A stretch of DNA of 64,000 bases from Synoicihabitans lomoniglobus. GTDB taxonomy: Bacteria; Verrucomicrobiota; Verrucomicrobiia; Opitutales; Opitutaceae. The notes below the pieces were generated by a model. The model did no database searches and was not told where the DNA came from. It saw nothing but the letters and a program-made list of their open reading frames with translations. The translations under genes and the position numbers were made by a program. Positions 18,428 through 28,222 of the stretch are shown here, piece after piece (position 1 is the first letter of the stretch; each line of letters starts with the position of its first letter). The stretch is taken from positions 2,537,501-2,601,500 of the forward strand of contig NZ_CP119075.1 of assembly GCF_029023725.1 (NCBI RefSeq), given 5' to 3'.

Positions 18428-20119
18428 TCAGGTGTATTGCAGCACTTCTTCGGCCGATGTGACGCCGTCCAGGATGGCCGCGATTCCCGCTTGGCGCAGC
18501 GGCACCATGCCGTCGGCGATGGCTCGATCCCGGAGATCAAAACTCGCGACGCCTCGGGCGACTTGCTCTCGCAAGGGTTCATTTACCGGCAACCACTCGA
18601 ACAACCCATGACGTCCCCGATAACCCGTGCCATGGCAGCGCGAACATCCTCGGCCGCGAAAAAACGAACGCTTCGCCAACTCAGCCCGCGTCAGTCCGAG
18701 TTCTTCGAGCAATGCGTCGTCCGGGGGGTAGCTTTCCCGGCAGTCCGCACAAACACAGCGCACAAGCCGCTGGGCCAATACCGCTTCCAGCGAAGCACTG
18801 ATCAGGTAGGGTTCGACGCCCATGTCGATCAACCTCGTGATGGCTCCGGGAGCATCGTTGGTATGCAGTGTTGCCAGCACCAGATGGCCGGTGAGCGATG
18901 CCTGGATCGCAATTTGAGCGGTCTCCAAATCTCGAATTTCACCGATCATGATGACGTCGGGGTCCTGCCGCAAAAACGTGCGCAGGGCGCGGGCGAAACT
19001 CAGCCCGATGCCGGGATTGATCGGCACCTGCATCACGCCCTCAATCTCATATTCGACCGGGTCTTCCGCCGTGAGGAGCTTGCGTTCGGTGTCATTGAGC
19101 TCCTTCAGCGCACTGTAGAGTGTGGTCGTTTTGCCGGACCCCGTGGGACCCGTGACAATGAAAATACCGTTCGGACGCCGCAGGGTGTCACGAATGCCGC
19201 GCTCGATCGTGGCCGGGAGTCGCAGCTGCTCCAAGTCCAGTCGCACCGCGCTTTGGTCGAGCACTCGCAATACGACCGATTCACCGAATTGAGTCGGCAA
19301 CGTCGACACCCGTAAATCCACCGGACGCCCTCCCAGCGTGATCTTGATGCGGCCGTCCTGTGGCACGCGGCGTTCCGCGATGTTGAGATTGGCGAGCACC
19401 TTGATGCGCGAGGCAATAGGCAGGGCCAGATGCCTGGGCGGCGGGGCCATTTCATACAGTGCCCCGTCGACACGATAACGAATCTTGTAGTCACTCTCGA
19501 ACGGCTCGAAATGCACATCGGAAGCGTTGTCCTTGATCGCTTGCGCGAGCACCAGGTTCACGAAACGCACGATTGGCGCCTGCCCGGCGATCGCTTCCAA
19601 TTCGTGGGTCGAGAGAGCGGCATCCTCCCCTTCGGTTTCGATCTCGTCGATGTCGGCAATGAGCTCCTCCAACGTCGCATCGTCCTCTCCGTAGTGCTGC
19701 TTGATCAGCGCCTCGATTCGCTCCGGGGCCGCCACCACCATTCGCACATCGCGACCGAGGGCAAAGGTGAGATCTTCGACAACGCGGGCGTTGAACGGAT
19801 CGACCGCCAACACATCGATGCCTGCCGCATCATACCGGAGCGGTGCGACGCCATACATGCGCGCCAGGTTTCCCGGCAGCAGTGCGACGGCGTCACCCGG
19901 CAAATTACTCGGCAAATCCGCCGCAAGTTCGCAGCCCAGATGCCTCGCCAATGCGGCCAGCATGGCGGCCGGTTCAATCCACCCGTGATCGAGCGCCACC
20001 TCCGCGGCCGTTCGACCGGTCGCGGCGTGCTCCTCCTCGGTCGCGGCCAATTGCTCCGGGTCGAGCAGCTCCCGCTCCCGGAGAAAATCGAGCACCGCGT
20101 GATGTTGAGCCTCGAACAT
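18428..20119 (-). CDS. pilB: Type IV pilus assembly ATPase PilB (GspE family), copy 1
   Basis: A 563-residue extension ATPase that powers pilin addition from the cytoplasm. An N-terminal MshEN/GspE_N domain (about 10-150) is followed by the Asp box (ASDVHFEPFESDYKIRYRVD), Walker A GPTGSGKT (324-331), Walker B VIMIGEIRD (389-397) and the His box LVLATLHTNDA. A four-cysteine zinc motif follows (Cys457, Cys460, Cys492, Cys495, with an extra Cys455). It lies between pilT and pilC, in the usual order, and is the likeliest true PilB because of its contact with pilC. Confidence 0.94.
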   Translation of the reverse strand: MFEAQHHAVLDFLRERELLDPEQLAATEEEHAATGRTAAEVALDHGWIEPAAMLAALARHLGCELAADLPSNLPGDAVALLPGNLARMYGVAPLRYDAAGIDVLAVDPFNARVVEDLTFALGRDVRMVVAAPERIEALIKQHYGEDDATLEELIADIDEIETEGEDAALSTHELEAIAGQAPIVRFVNLVLAQAIKDNASDVHFEPFESDYKIRYRVDGALYEMAPPPRHLALPIASRIKVLANLNIAERRVPQDGRIKITLGGRPVDLRVSTLPTQFGESVVLRVLDQSAVRLDLEQLRLPATIERGIRDTLRRPNGIFIVTGPTGSGKTTTLYSALKELNDTERKLLTAEDPVEYEIEGVMQVPINPGIGLSFARALRTFLRQDPDVIMIGEIRDLETAQIAIQASLTGHLVLATLHTNDAPGAITRLIDMGVEPYLISASLEAVLAQRLVRCVCADCRESYPPDDALLEELGLTRAELAKRSFFRGRGCSRCHGTGYRGRHGLFEWLPVNEPLREQVARGVASFDLRDRAIADGMVPLRQAGIAAILDGVTSAEEVLQYT

Positions 20120-20166
20120 GGCGGCAGGCAGTGCGGGGCGATTTCAATCGGCCGGGGTTGCGGTGA

Positions 20167-21249
20167 TCAGACCGCCGTAAGTTGGGCGCCCATATCGGTC
20201 AGCTTCTTGCGCATTTCCTCCGGGTCCTGCGCCTTCTCCACCGCCGTGTCCGGCGTGATCAATTCGCGGTTCACCAGGCTCATCAGATGCGTATCCATCG
20301 TGATCATACCAAGGGCAGCGCCGGTTTGAATATCGGACGGGATGCGGAAGGTCTTGTTGTCGCGAATGAGCGAGGAGATGGAGGTCGTCGTGACCATGAT
20401 CTCGTAACCCGCGATGCGACCGCCGCCGACTTTCTTGCAGAGCACCTGGGAAATGACCGCCACGATGGAGGAGCCAAGCTGAGTCCGGATCATGTCCTTC
20501 ATGTTCGCCGGAAACGCGTCGACGATGCGGTCAATGGTCTTGGCGGCACTGTTGGTGTGCAGGGTGCCAAACACCAGGTGACCGGTTTCGGCCGCACTGA
20601 TCGCCGCTTCGATCGTTTCCAGATCGCGCATTTCACCCACGAGAATCACATCCGGATCCTGCCGCAGCGCCCGCCTAATGGCCTCGGCAAATGACGGCAC
20701 GTCCTGACCAATCTCGCGCTGGGTGACGATACAGCGTTTGTGGTCGTGGTAATACTCGATGGGATCCTCGATCGTGATGATGTGCCCTTCGCGGTTCTCG
20801 TTGATGTAATTGATCATCGAGGCGAGCGTGGTCGACTTGCCCGATCCGGTGGGGCCAGTCACCAAAAACAGTCCGCGCGGACGGTAGAGCAACTCGCGGA
20901 TTTTGTCCGGCAGACCGATGTCGCGCAGACCAAACATGGCATTGGGGATCTGGCGCAGCACCAAGCCGTAGTTGCCTTTGGCCTTGAGCACGGAGACGCG
21001 GAAACGAGCCTTGTCGAGATAGGCGAAACCGAAGTCCGCCCCGCCCTCAAGCTTGGCGGTCTGCTGATGCGCGTCCGGTGTTATCGACAACATCAGTTGC
21101 TCGGTGTCCGCGGGGGTAAGATTGGGTCCCTCGATCGGCACCATGCTGCCACTCATGCGCAACGTCGGCGGTTGGCCCACTTGGCAGTGAAGATCGGAGG
21201 CGTTTTGCTCGACCACTAATTCGAGCAGATCATTCATTTCATAACTCAT
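20167..21249 (-). CDS. pilT: Twitching motility retraction ATPase PilT
   Basis: A 360-residue retraction ATPase. It starts [20 protein letters not shown], typical of PilT, with the N-terminal PAS-like part and no zinc motif. Walker A is GPTGSGKS (132-139). The PilT-specific stretch [20 protein letters not shown] is present. The C-terminal retraction-type helix [16 protein letters not shown] is conserved. The gene lies 15 nt after the second ATPase gene and about 50 nt before pilB, so all are in one unit. Confidence 0.96.
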   Translation of the reverse strand: MSYEMNDLLELVVEQNASDLHCQVGQPPTLRMSGSMVPIEGPNLTPADTEQLMLSITPDAHQQTAKLEGGADFGFAYLDKARFRVSVLKAKGNYGLVLRQIPNAMFGLRDIGLPDKIRELLYRPRGLFLVTGPTGSGKSTTLASMINYINENREGHIITIEDPIEYYHDHKRCIVTQREIGQDVPSFAEAIRRALRQDPDVILVGEMRDLETIEAAISAAETGHLVFGTLHTNSAAKTIDRIVDAFPANMKDMIRTQLGSSIVAVISQVLCKKVGGGRIAGYEIMVTTTSISSLIRDNKTFRIPSDIQTGAALGMITMDTHLMSLVNRELITPDTAVEKAQDPEEMRKKLTDMGAQLTAV

Positions 21250-21264
21250 GAGCAGGCGGAAGTG

Positions 21265-22977
21265 TTAGGTGGTTGAAAATATGGGATCACCGACGGTCGC
21301 CGCCATCACTTCTTCGAGCGTGGTTTGGCCGGCGGCGGCTTTGCGCAGGCCGTCTTCGCGCAGGGTGCGCATGCCGATTTGACGAGCGTGTTCGCGCAGA
21401 GAGGAGAGACCGGCATGCTGATGAATCAAACGTTCAATCGCCTCGTTGACGACGAAGAATTCAAAAATGGCCAACCGGCCCCGGTAACCCGTGCCATGGC
21501 ACGCCGGACACCCACCGCCCCGGCAAAACCGCCCCTCCGCGACGGACATGCCTGCAGCCTGCACCATGGCCACCCCCGCCGGATCCGGCTCCACTGGCTC
21601 GCGACACGACTCACACACCCGCCTCACCAAGCGTTGCGCCACGACCGCCCGCAACGATCCCGCCACCAAAAACGCCGGCAACCCGAGGTCGATCATGCGT
21701 GTCACCGCCCCCGGCGCATCGTTGGTATGCAGCGTGGAAAAAACCAAATGGCCGGTCAGCGATGCGTTGATGGCGATTTCCGCGGTTTCGCGGTCACGGA
21801 TCTCGCCCACCATGACCACGTTGGGGGCCTGCCGGAGCATGGCCCGCAGGGCCGCCGCAAAGGTCAATCCCACTTCACTGCGCACCGGCACCTGGTTGAT
21901 GCCGGACAACTGATACTCCACCGGATCCTCCACGGTGATGATTTTTCGGTCAGGTCGGTTAATGTCGTGAAGACACGAATACAGGGTGGTCGTTTTGCCC
22001 GATCCGGTGGGGCCGGTGACCAGCACCATGCCATCGGCCAGACCGATGAGACGTTTGAGCATGGCGGCATCGTCGTCGGACAATCCCATTTCGCCCAGAC
22101 CGGGTTTGAGTCCCTCCGCATCGAGAATCCGCATCACGATACTTTCGCCGTGCGCCGTGGGCACCGTGGAGACACGCAGATCGATCGAACGTCCGTCCAC
22201 CTTAACCTGAATGCGTCCGTCCTGCGGCAGCCGCTTCTCGGCGATGGAAATATCCGCCATGATTTTCACCCGGGAGATCAACGGCAACTGCAGGCGCTTG
22301 GGCGGGCTTTCGACCTCGAGCAAACGACCGTCAATGCGGTAACGCACCCGAAAGCGACGTTCCAACGGTTCCAGGTGGATATCCGAGGCGCGCTGGCGCA
22401 AGGCTTCGGCGATGATCGCATGGACCCGTTGGATGATCGGAGCGTCATCCTCCGTCACCGCGCCTTCGCTTGGCGCGCCCGCCGCTTCCGTCGATGCAGT
22501 CACAGTCCCATCCGCGTCATCCGGGTCACTGCCGTAGTGGCGGGCAATGGCATTTTTGATCGCGGTGGGTGCCGCCAATACCGTTTCGATGGCCCGGTGA
22601 TGCAAATGGCCCAACTCATCCACCGCCGAAAGATCCAACGGGTCGCTCACCGCGATGCGCAATGAATCCGCCGTTTGCTCCAGCGGCATGATGCCATAGC
22701 GCAGCGCCTGTTCGTGGGAAACGAGCGTGAGCGTTTCTCCACTCGCGCGCACGCCGGCGAGTTCGATCACCGGCAGGTCGAGCTCCGCGCTCATGACCGC
22801 GCACAGCGCTGCTTCCGTCGTCGCCCCTTGGTCCACCAACATCGCCGCGAGGGACGGCGGCTCCTCGCCGGCATCGATGACGGCGTTCAAACGTGCCTCG
22901 GCCGCCTCCAGCTGTGCGGCGGTCACCAATTCCTCCCGCCGGACGAGTTCGATCACGAATTCGTCGGTGGAGGTCAT
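21265..22977 (-). CDS. PilB/GspE-family secretion ATPase, copy 2
   Basis: A 570-residue ATPase with the same plan as the other PilB-like protein: N-terminal GspE_N domain (about 5-150), Walker A GPTGSGKT (322-329), Asp box RASDIHLEPLERRFRVRYRI, the stretch QAPNVVMVGEIRDRETAEIA, and a cysteine zinc motif (CESC, then CPACHG). The two copies differ enough to be old paralogues rather than a recent duplication. It could run a separate type II secretion system or a second pilus mode. No gspD or gspG genes are in the window to decide. Confidence 0.92.
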   Translation of the reverse strand: MTSTDEFVIELVRREELVTAAQLEAAEARLNAVIDAGEEPPSLAAMLVDQGATTEAALCAVMSAELDLPVIELAGVRASGETLTLVSHEQALRYGIMPLEQTADSLRIAVSDPLDLSAVDELGHLHHRAIETVLAAPTAIKNAIARHYGSDPDDADGTVTASTEAAGAPSEGAVTEDDAPIIQRVHAIIAEALRQRASDIHLEPLERRFRVRYRIDGRLLEVESPPKRLQLPLISRVKIMADISIAEKRLPQDGRIQVKVDGRSIDLRVSTVPTAHGESIVMRILDAEGLKPGLGEMGLSDDDAAMLKRLIGLADGMVLVTGPTGSGKTTTLYSCLHDINRPDRKIITVEDPVEYQLSGINQVPVRSEVGLTFAAALRAMLRQAPNVVMVGEIRDRETAEIAINASLTGHLVFSTLHTNDAPGAVTRMIDLGLPAFLVAGSLRAVVAQRLVRRVCESCREPVEPDPAGVAMVQAAGMSVAEGRFCRGGGCPACHGTGYRGRLAIFEFFVVNEAIERLIHQHAGLSSLREHARQIGMRTLREDGLRKAAAGQTTLEEVMAATVGDPIFSTT

Positions 22978-23012
22978 GGCAACGGCGGCGATGAGATCGG
23001 AGGCGAGGCGGT

Positions 23013-25010
23013 CTAGCTCTTCAAGCTCATCAGGAACTCGGCGTTGGTCTTGGTCTTGCGCAGACGCTTGATGAACATCTCCATCGCCTCGACCGGCGGG
23101 ATGCCCTGCATCGCGCGGCGCAGGCCATAGACCCGCTCCATTTCCGCGGGGTGATAGATGAGCTCTTCCTTCCGCGTGCCGGAGCGATCGATGTTGATCG
23201 CGGGAAAAATACGCTTGTCCGAGAGTCCGCGGTCCAGGTGCAGCTCCATGTTGCCGGTGCCTTTGAACTCTTCGAAAATGACTTCATCCATGCGACTGTT
23301 CGTATCGATGAGGGCCGTGCCCAGGATCGTCAGCGAGCCCTTGCCTTCAATGTTGCGGGCCGAGCCAAAGAAGCGCTTCGGTTTTTGCAGCGCCGTGGCC
23401 TCGATACCGCCCGACATGATCTTGCCGGAGTTGGAAGCGAGCGCGTTATAAGCGCGGGCCAGACGGGTGACCGAATCGAGCAGAATCACGACGTGGTCGC
23501 CCTGTTCCACCAAACGGCGGGCTTTCTCGATCACCATCTCGGCGGCGTGCACGTGGTTGGACGGTGCTTCGTCGAAGGTCGAGGAAACGACTTCCCCCTG
23601 GGTGTGGCGTTTGAAGTCGGTCACTTCTTCCGGGCGTTCGTCGATGAGCAGCATGATCAACTTGGCCTTGGGGAAATTGTGCGACACCGAGTTCGCCATG
23701 TTCTGCATGAGCACCGTTTTACCGGTGCGCGGCGGAGCCACGATAAGACCACGTTGGCCGAAGCCGATGGGCGTGAGCAAATCAACGGCGCGCATGGAGA
23801 TGTCCTTGTGCACCGGCGACTCCATGAGAATGCGCTCGAGCGGATAATACGGCTCCAACTCTTCAAACGGCGTAACTCCGTTCGCGTCCTCGGGCGGGTT
23901 GCCCATCACCGACTCCACGCCGATGACCGCCGGGCATCGTTCGCCTTCGCGTGGCGGGCGCACGATCACTTCGATTTCGTGACCACGCTTCAGCCCGTAG
24001 CGCTTCACCAACGACGGCGGCACGTAACTGTTCTCCGGATGGAGACGATAAGAGACGTGCGGATGCACGATGAAGCCGTAGCCATCATCGGTCATATCCA
24101 ACCAACCATGATCCCACATGGGCAGCGACTTTTCAGCCGCCCGACGGAAGATGGCTTCCATCCACAAGCGACGGCTGGGGACGCCCTCCACGGTCGCGCC
24201 CAGTTCGGCCCCTTTGGCCCCCAACTCGGCGATCCCCATGGGGTATATGGATTCAAGAATCAGCGGAACCGCGGAGGATTCACGGGCCGATTGAGCGGCC
24301 TGATCAAGCGCGGCCAGGTCTTCAAATTCACTCGGATTGGGTAACTCACCCAGTTTAACCTCTTCCATGCCCGGCGGCAGCGGTTGGGCGGGCGGGCGAT
24401 CGCGGGGATCACTCTTCTGCCATTTTCCACCCTTTTTACCGCGTTTGCCTTTGCGGTCCCGTTTGTTGCCCCAACGGGATTCGCGATCGTCGCCACCATG
24501 ACGGTCGGAGTTGCCACCTCCGCCGTTGTTATGGCCGTTGCCTTGATTCTCGCGACCAGACGCCTGCGGGTCGCGGCCGGAATCCGCCGGCCCCCGATCC
24601 GTCGGGCGATCGGGCTTGTCCGATTTGTCCGATGACTCCGGGGCCTCGCGCGGCGGACGCGATTCAGGCGTGGATGAACGTGCGGGTTCAGTCGAGGCGG
24701 CCGAAGCAGGAGCGGGCGGCGGTGCAACCGGCTCCGATTTCGGCGCGGGTTCAGACGCGGTGGCCGGCGCCGGTTCCGGTGCGGACACCGGTTTGCGCGT
24801 GGGCGTAAATTTGGGCGCAGCCGCCGGGGCCGGGGCGGAATCGAGCGGCAGCTCGCTGGTCTCGGCGCCAACCGACTTCTTGGCCGACTTTCGCGGCGTC
24901 TTTTTCGTCGTCGTCTTCGTCGAGCGGGTGCGGGTGCGCTTGACCGGCGTTTTCTTCGCAGGGGATTTGGCGGCGTTTTCTTCGCTGCTAGGGGATGCTT
25001 GATCGTCCAT
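23013..25010 (-). CDS. rho: Transcription termination factor Rho with long low-complexity N-terminus
   Basis: A 665-residue hexameric RNA helicase; E. coli Rho is 419. Residues 1-210 are disordered: a Lys/Thr/Arg-rich start (KKTPVKRTRTRSTKTTTKKT), a Pro/Ala/Glu segment, then Gly/Asn/Arg-rich and basic parts. The Rho core begins near 285 with the RNA-binding region (DMTDDGYGFIVHPHVSYRLH, SYVPPSLVKRYGLKRGHEIE). Walker A is APPRTGKT (425-432), and the later stretch LDSVTRLARAYN is canonical. The gene lies upstream of the pilus genes and 59 nt downstream of coaE. Confidence 0.96.
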   Translation of the reverse strand: MDDQASPSSEENAAKSPAKKTPVKRTRTRSTKTTTKKTPRKSAKKSVGAETSELPLDSAPAPAAAPKFTPTRKPVSAPEPAPATASEPAPKSEPVAPPPAPASAASTEPARSSTPESRPPREAPESSDKSDKPDRPTDRGPADSGRDPQASGRENQGNGHNNGGGGNSDRHGGDDRESRWGNKRDRKGKRGKKGGKWQKSDPRDRPPAQPLPPGMEEVKLGELPNPSEFEDLAALDQAAQSARESSAVPLILESIYPMGIAELGAKGAELGATVEGVPSRRLWMEAIFRRAAEKSLPMWDHGWLDMTDDGYGFIVHPHVSYRLHPENSYVPPSLVKRYGLKRGHEIEVIVRPPREGERCPAVIGVESVMGNPPEDANGVTPFEELEPYYPLERILMESPVHKDISMRAVDLLTPIGFGQRGLIVAPPRTGKTVLMQNMANSVSHNFPKAKLIMLLIDERPEEVTDFKRHTQGEVVSSTFDEAPSNHVHAAEMVIEKARRLVEQGDHVVILLDSVTRLARAYNALASNSGKIMSGGIEATALQKPKRFFGSARNIEGKGSLTILGTALIDTNSRMDEVIFEEFKGTGNMELHLDRGLSDKRIFPAINIDRSGTRKEELIYHPAEMERVYGLRRAMQGIPPVEAMEMFIKRLRKTKTNAEFLMSLKS

Positions 25011-25069
25011 GGGTTGGGAAAAAAGAGAGGAGAGGACGCCAGTGGACTGGCTGATCGATTCGAGAGTTC

Positions 25070-25663
25070 TCAGGCGTCGTTCCGCCCGGCGGAAAGCTCC
25101 GCGTGCAAAAACTCCACCTGCTCTCGCAGGGCTGAGAGCGTGCCGTCATTCCACAGCACCCTATCCGCTGAATCGATTTTTCGTGCCAAAGGCAATTGCT
25201 TCGAAATTCGTTGCTCGGCAAGCGCATGGGAGATTCCGCGCTTACTCAGCCGAGCGAGCTGAACGTCGGCACTTGAGGCGACGCAAACGATGAAATCAAA
25301 CCAATTCTCCAACCGTTGTTCAAACAACAAGGGAACCTCAAAAACCCAGTTTGAATCCGGCTCGGCGCGCAGCAATTCCCGCCACCGCGCATAAAGCCGC
25401 GGATGCACCCAGTTTTCCAACTTGATTCGGGCCTCATCGTCCGAGAAGACCTTGGCTGCCAGTCGCTTGCGATCGATGCTCCCGTCGTCGTTCAGCATCT
25501 CGGCCCCCCACGCCCGCCGCACCTCCGCCCTCACCTCCGGCTGGACCAAAATGTGTTCACGCACCAGCGCGTCCGAGTCCACCAAGCGGTAGCCCAATTC
25601 CTTGAATAAGTTGGCGGCGGTCGATTTTCCGCAGCCCATGCCTCCTGTGAGTCCTATGACCAT
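25070..25663 (-). CDS. coaE: Dephospho-CoA kinase
   Basis: A 197-residue enzyme for the last step of coenzyme A synthesis, phosphorylating the ribose 3'-OH of dephospho-CoA. It opens with the P-loop MVIGLTGGMGCGKSTAANLF, and the conserved stretch DSDALVREH follows. The adenylate-kinase-like lid region WVFEVPLLFEQRLENWFDFI is present. The ATG at 25663 gives the usual length; upstream in-frame starts only add a leader. In many bacteria coaE lies beside pil genes, as here with rho between. Confidence 0.95.
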   Translation of the reverse strand: MVIGLTGGMGCGKSTAANLFKELGYRLVDSDALVREHILVQPEVRAEVRRAWGAEMLNDDGSIDRKRLAAKVFSDDEARIKLENWVHPRLYARWRELLRAEPDSNWVFEVPLLFEQRLENWFDFIVCVASSADVQLARLSKRGISHALAEQRISKQLPLARKIDSADRVLWNDGTLSALREQVEFLHAELSAGRNDA

Positions 25664-25767
25664 GTGGTTTGGTTTCGAGGTCGCCGATAAATGACTTGCC
25701 CGTTCTTGTAGCAATTTATTTACAACTAGACCCCTGACGGTTTCCGAAACTCCATGTGACTATCCTT

Positions 25768-26649
25768 ATGTTTCCTGATGTCGACACCCGAGACGCCACC
25801 GCCGTCGCTGCGAGAATTCGCGAAATATCGGCCGCGCTGTTTCCCGGGACGTCACCGGAGTTTTTCGACCGGGTTTTTGCGTTGGTGCAGGACATGTTCA
25901 CGGGAAATTTCCCCGGATTCGCCCCCATCGACATGGATTACCATGACTACCAGCATACGTTGCAGGCGACCCTGTGCATGGCGGATATCATGGCGGGTTA
26001 CCACCGCCACGGGGAGGGCATCAAACTCACCCATCGCCATTTCGAATTAGGCTTGGCCGCCGCCCTCCTCCACGACTGCGGTTACCTGAAAACCCCGGCC
26101 GATGGCGGTGGAACCGGGGCCAAATTCACCTACACCCACGTGCTGCGCAGCTGCGCCGTGGGTGCGTCACAGCTTCCGGCCCTGGGCGCGAATCTGGCGG
26201 AACTGCGCACCGTGATCGGCGCCATTCGCTGCACTGGACCCGACGCCGACATTACAAAAATCTACTTCGAGGGCGAAATCGAACAACTGCTTGGCGCGTG
26301 CGTCGCCACCGCCGATTACCTCGGCCAACTCGCGGCCGCGGACTACCCGCAGGAACTGGAGATCTTGTTCCGGGAATTCAGCGAATCCGACGACTACATC
26401 CACGTGCCCATGGCCGATCGCCTGTTCAAATCACCCGAAGATCTCATTTCCAAAACCCCCGGGTTCTGGCAGCATGTGGTGCTTCCGAAACTCAATCACG
26501 AATTTTATGGGGTATACCGTTTCCTGGCCGAGCCGTATCCCGATGGACCCAACCGCTACCTTGAAGCGATCGAACGTAACATCAAAACCATCTCCGGCCT
26601 GCCGACCTCCCCTCCCGCTTCCGCTGCCCCGCCAGCATCGTCAGGTTAG
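25768..26649 (+). CDS. HD-domain metal-dependent phosphohydrolase-like protein
   Basis: A 293-residue soluble protein. It has the HD pattern: YHDYQHTLQATL (His59, Asp60, His63) and ALLHDCGYLKTP (His102, Asp103), with a later YTHVLRSCAVG that may give another ligand. The order resembles class I cyclic nucleotide phosphodiesterases or HD-type phosphohydrolases. The substrate cannot be read from sequence. A GTG four codons upstream (25756) is an alternative start. The last 20 residues are Pro/Ala/Ser-rich. ComM follows in the same direction after 15 nt. Confidence 0.78.
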   Translation: MFPDVDTRDATAVAARIREISAALFPGTSPEFFDRVFALVQDMFTGNFPGFAPIDMDYHDYQHTLQATLCMADIMAGYHRHGEGIKLTHRHFELGLAAALLHDCGYLKTPADGGGTGAKFTYTHVLRSCAVGASQLPALGANLAELRTVIGAIRCTGPDADITKIYFEGEIEQLLGACVATADYLGQLAAADYPQELEILFREFSESDDYIHVPMADRLFKSPEDLISKTPGFWQHVVLPKLNHEFYGVYRFLAEPYPDGPNRYLEAIERNIKTISGLPTSPPASAAPPASSG

Positions 26650-26664
26650 CCCGACGCACTCGCC

Positions 26665-28197
26665 ATGCTAGCGACCGTATTTTCGGCCGCCCTGCAGGGA
26701 ATCGAGGCGGAACTGGTCCACGTAGAGGTCAACGCCGGCGAAACCGGCGAGCCCGATACCGTTCTGGTGGGCCTCCCCGACGCTGCCGTCAAAGAATCCA
26801 AGGACCGCGTCAGCTCTGCGCTGTCCAACAGTGGCTTCAAACCGCCCGAGACCCGCACCACCGTCAATCTCGCCCCGGGTCATCTGCGCAAAGAAGGACC
26901 ATGCTACGACCTCCCCATCGCGCTGGGCATGCTCGCAGCCACCGATCGCCTCGCACCCGACCGCTTGGACGACTTTCTCATCGCCGGTGAACTGAGCCTC
27001 TCCGGAGCCACGCGCTCCGTGCGCGGTGCCCTCGCCATGGCGCGACTGGCGCAGCGTTTGGGGAAGAAAGGCCTGCTGCTGCCACCGGAATCGGCGGCTC
27101 AGGCCGCATTGCTCAGTGCGGTCGAAGTCTACGCCGTTTCCTCCCTCGACCAAGCTTTCCGGTTTCTCGCCGGTGAGGTGGAACTGGCGCGGGCCACGCC
27201 CCTGCCAACCGCGTCGGTTTCCACCGAAGACACCGGCGATTTCGCTGACGTGAAAGGTCAGCACGCCGTGCGCCGCGCCGTCGAAGTAGCCGTCGCCGGC
27301 GGCCACAATCTGCTCATGATCGGGCCCCCCGGCTCCGGCAAATCCATGATCGCGAAACGCGTGCCGTCGATCATGCCCGACCCGTCCCTCGACGAAGCCT
27401 TGGAGGTGCTCAGTGTGCAGTCCGTGGCCGCCGCCGGCTCCCATCCGGCCGACCATGCCTTCGGTTGCCGGCCCGTCCGCAGTCCTCATCACACCATTTC
27501 CGACGTGGGTTTACTGGGCGGCGGCACCGTGCCGGGACCCGGTGAAGTATCGCTCGCCCATCACGGCGTGCTGTTCCTCGACGAATTGCCCGAATTCAAA
27601 CGCAGCGCTCTCGAAGTGCTGCGCCAACCCTTGGAGGACGGGGTGGTCACCATCTCCCGCAGCGCGGGCAAAGTCACCTTGCCGTGCGCCTTCATGCTGG
27701 TGGCGGCAATGAACCCGTGCCCCTGCGGATACTTGGGCGACGCGGACCATGCCTGCCGCTGCACTCCCACCCAAGTTCAGCGCTACCGGGCTCGGGTCAG
27801 CGGTCCGTTGCTCGATCGCATCGACCTGCACGTGGAAGCCCCGGCCGTATCGGTTTCCGAACTCCGCAACGCGGCTCCCGGCGAATCCTCCGCCACCATT
27901 CGCGCCCGCGTCGCCGCCGCCCGCACGCGGCAGCAGACCCGCTTCGCCGGCACCAAAATCACCTGCAACGCCCGCATGACCCACGCGCAGGTGCGCCGGG
28001 TTTGCGCCATCGACCGCGAACTGGGCGACCTGCTGGAGCGGGCCATGAATCAGCTTTCGCTCTCGGCCCGCGCCTACGACCGGATCCTGAAAGTGGCGCG
28101 CACCATTGCCGATTTGGCCGATGCTGAACGAATCGCAGCTCCTCACTTGCTCGAAGCCATCCAATACCGCAGTCTCGATCGCACGCTCGCCCTTTGA
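26665..28197 (+). CDS. comM: ComM/YifB-family Mg-chelatase-like AAA ATPase
   Basis: A 510-residue protein of the ComM family, a branch-migration helicase that helps integrate transforming DNA. The N-terminal Lon-protease-like fold domain is visible ([40 protein letters not shown]). Walker A is GPPGSGKS (220-227). The chelatase core continues with [26 protein letters not shown] and [11 protein letters not shown], and the C-terminal helical domain ends with LDRTLAL. Length and motifs are canonical. Confidence 0.96.
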   Translation: MLATVFSAALQGIEAELVHVEVNAGETGEPDTVLVGLPDAAVKESKDRVSSALSNSGFKPPETRTTVNLAPGHLRKEGPCYDLPIALGMLAATDRLAPDRLDDFLIAGELSLSGATRSVRGALAMARLAQRLGKKGLLLPPESAAQAALLSAVEVYAVSSLDQAFRFLAGEVELARATPLPTASVSTEDTGDFADVKGQHAVRRAVEVAVAGGHNLLMIGPPGSGKSMIAKRVPSIMPDPSLDEALEVLSVQSVAAAGSHPADHAFGCRPVRSPHHTISDVGLLGGGTVPGPGEVSLAHHGVLFLDELPEFKRSALEVLRQPLEDGVVTISRSAGKVTLPCAFMLVAAMNPCPCGYLGDADHACRCTPTQVQRYRARVSGPLLDRIDLHVEAPAVSVSELRNAAPGESSATIRARVAAARTRQQTRFAGTKITCNARMTHAQVRRVCAIDRELGDLLERAMNQLSLSARAYDRILKVARTIADLADAERIAAPHLLEAIQYRSLDRTLAL

Positions 28198-28222
28198 GCG
28201 CCCCGTCCCCTCACCCTCACCT

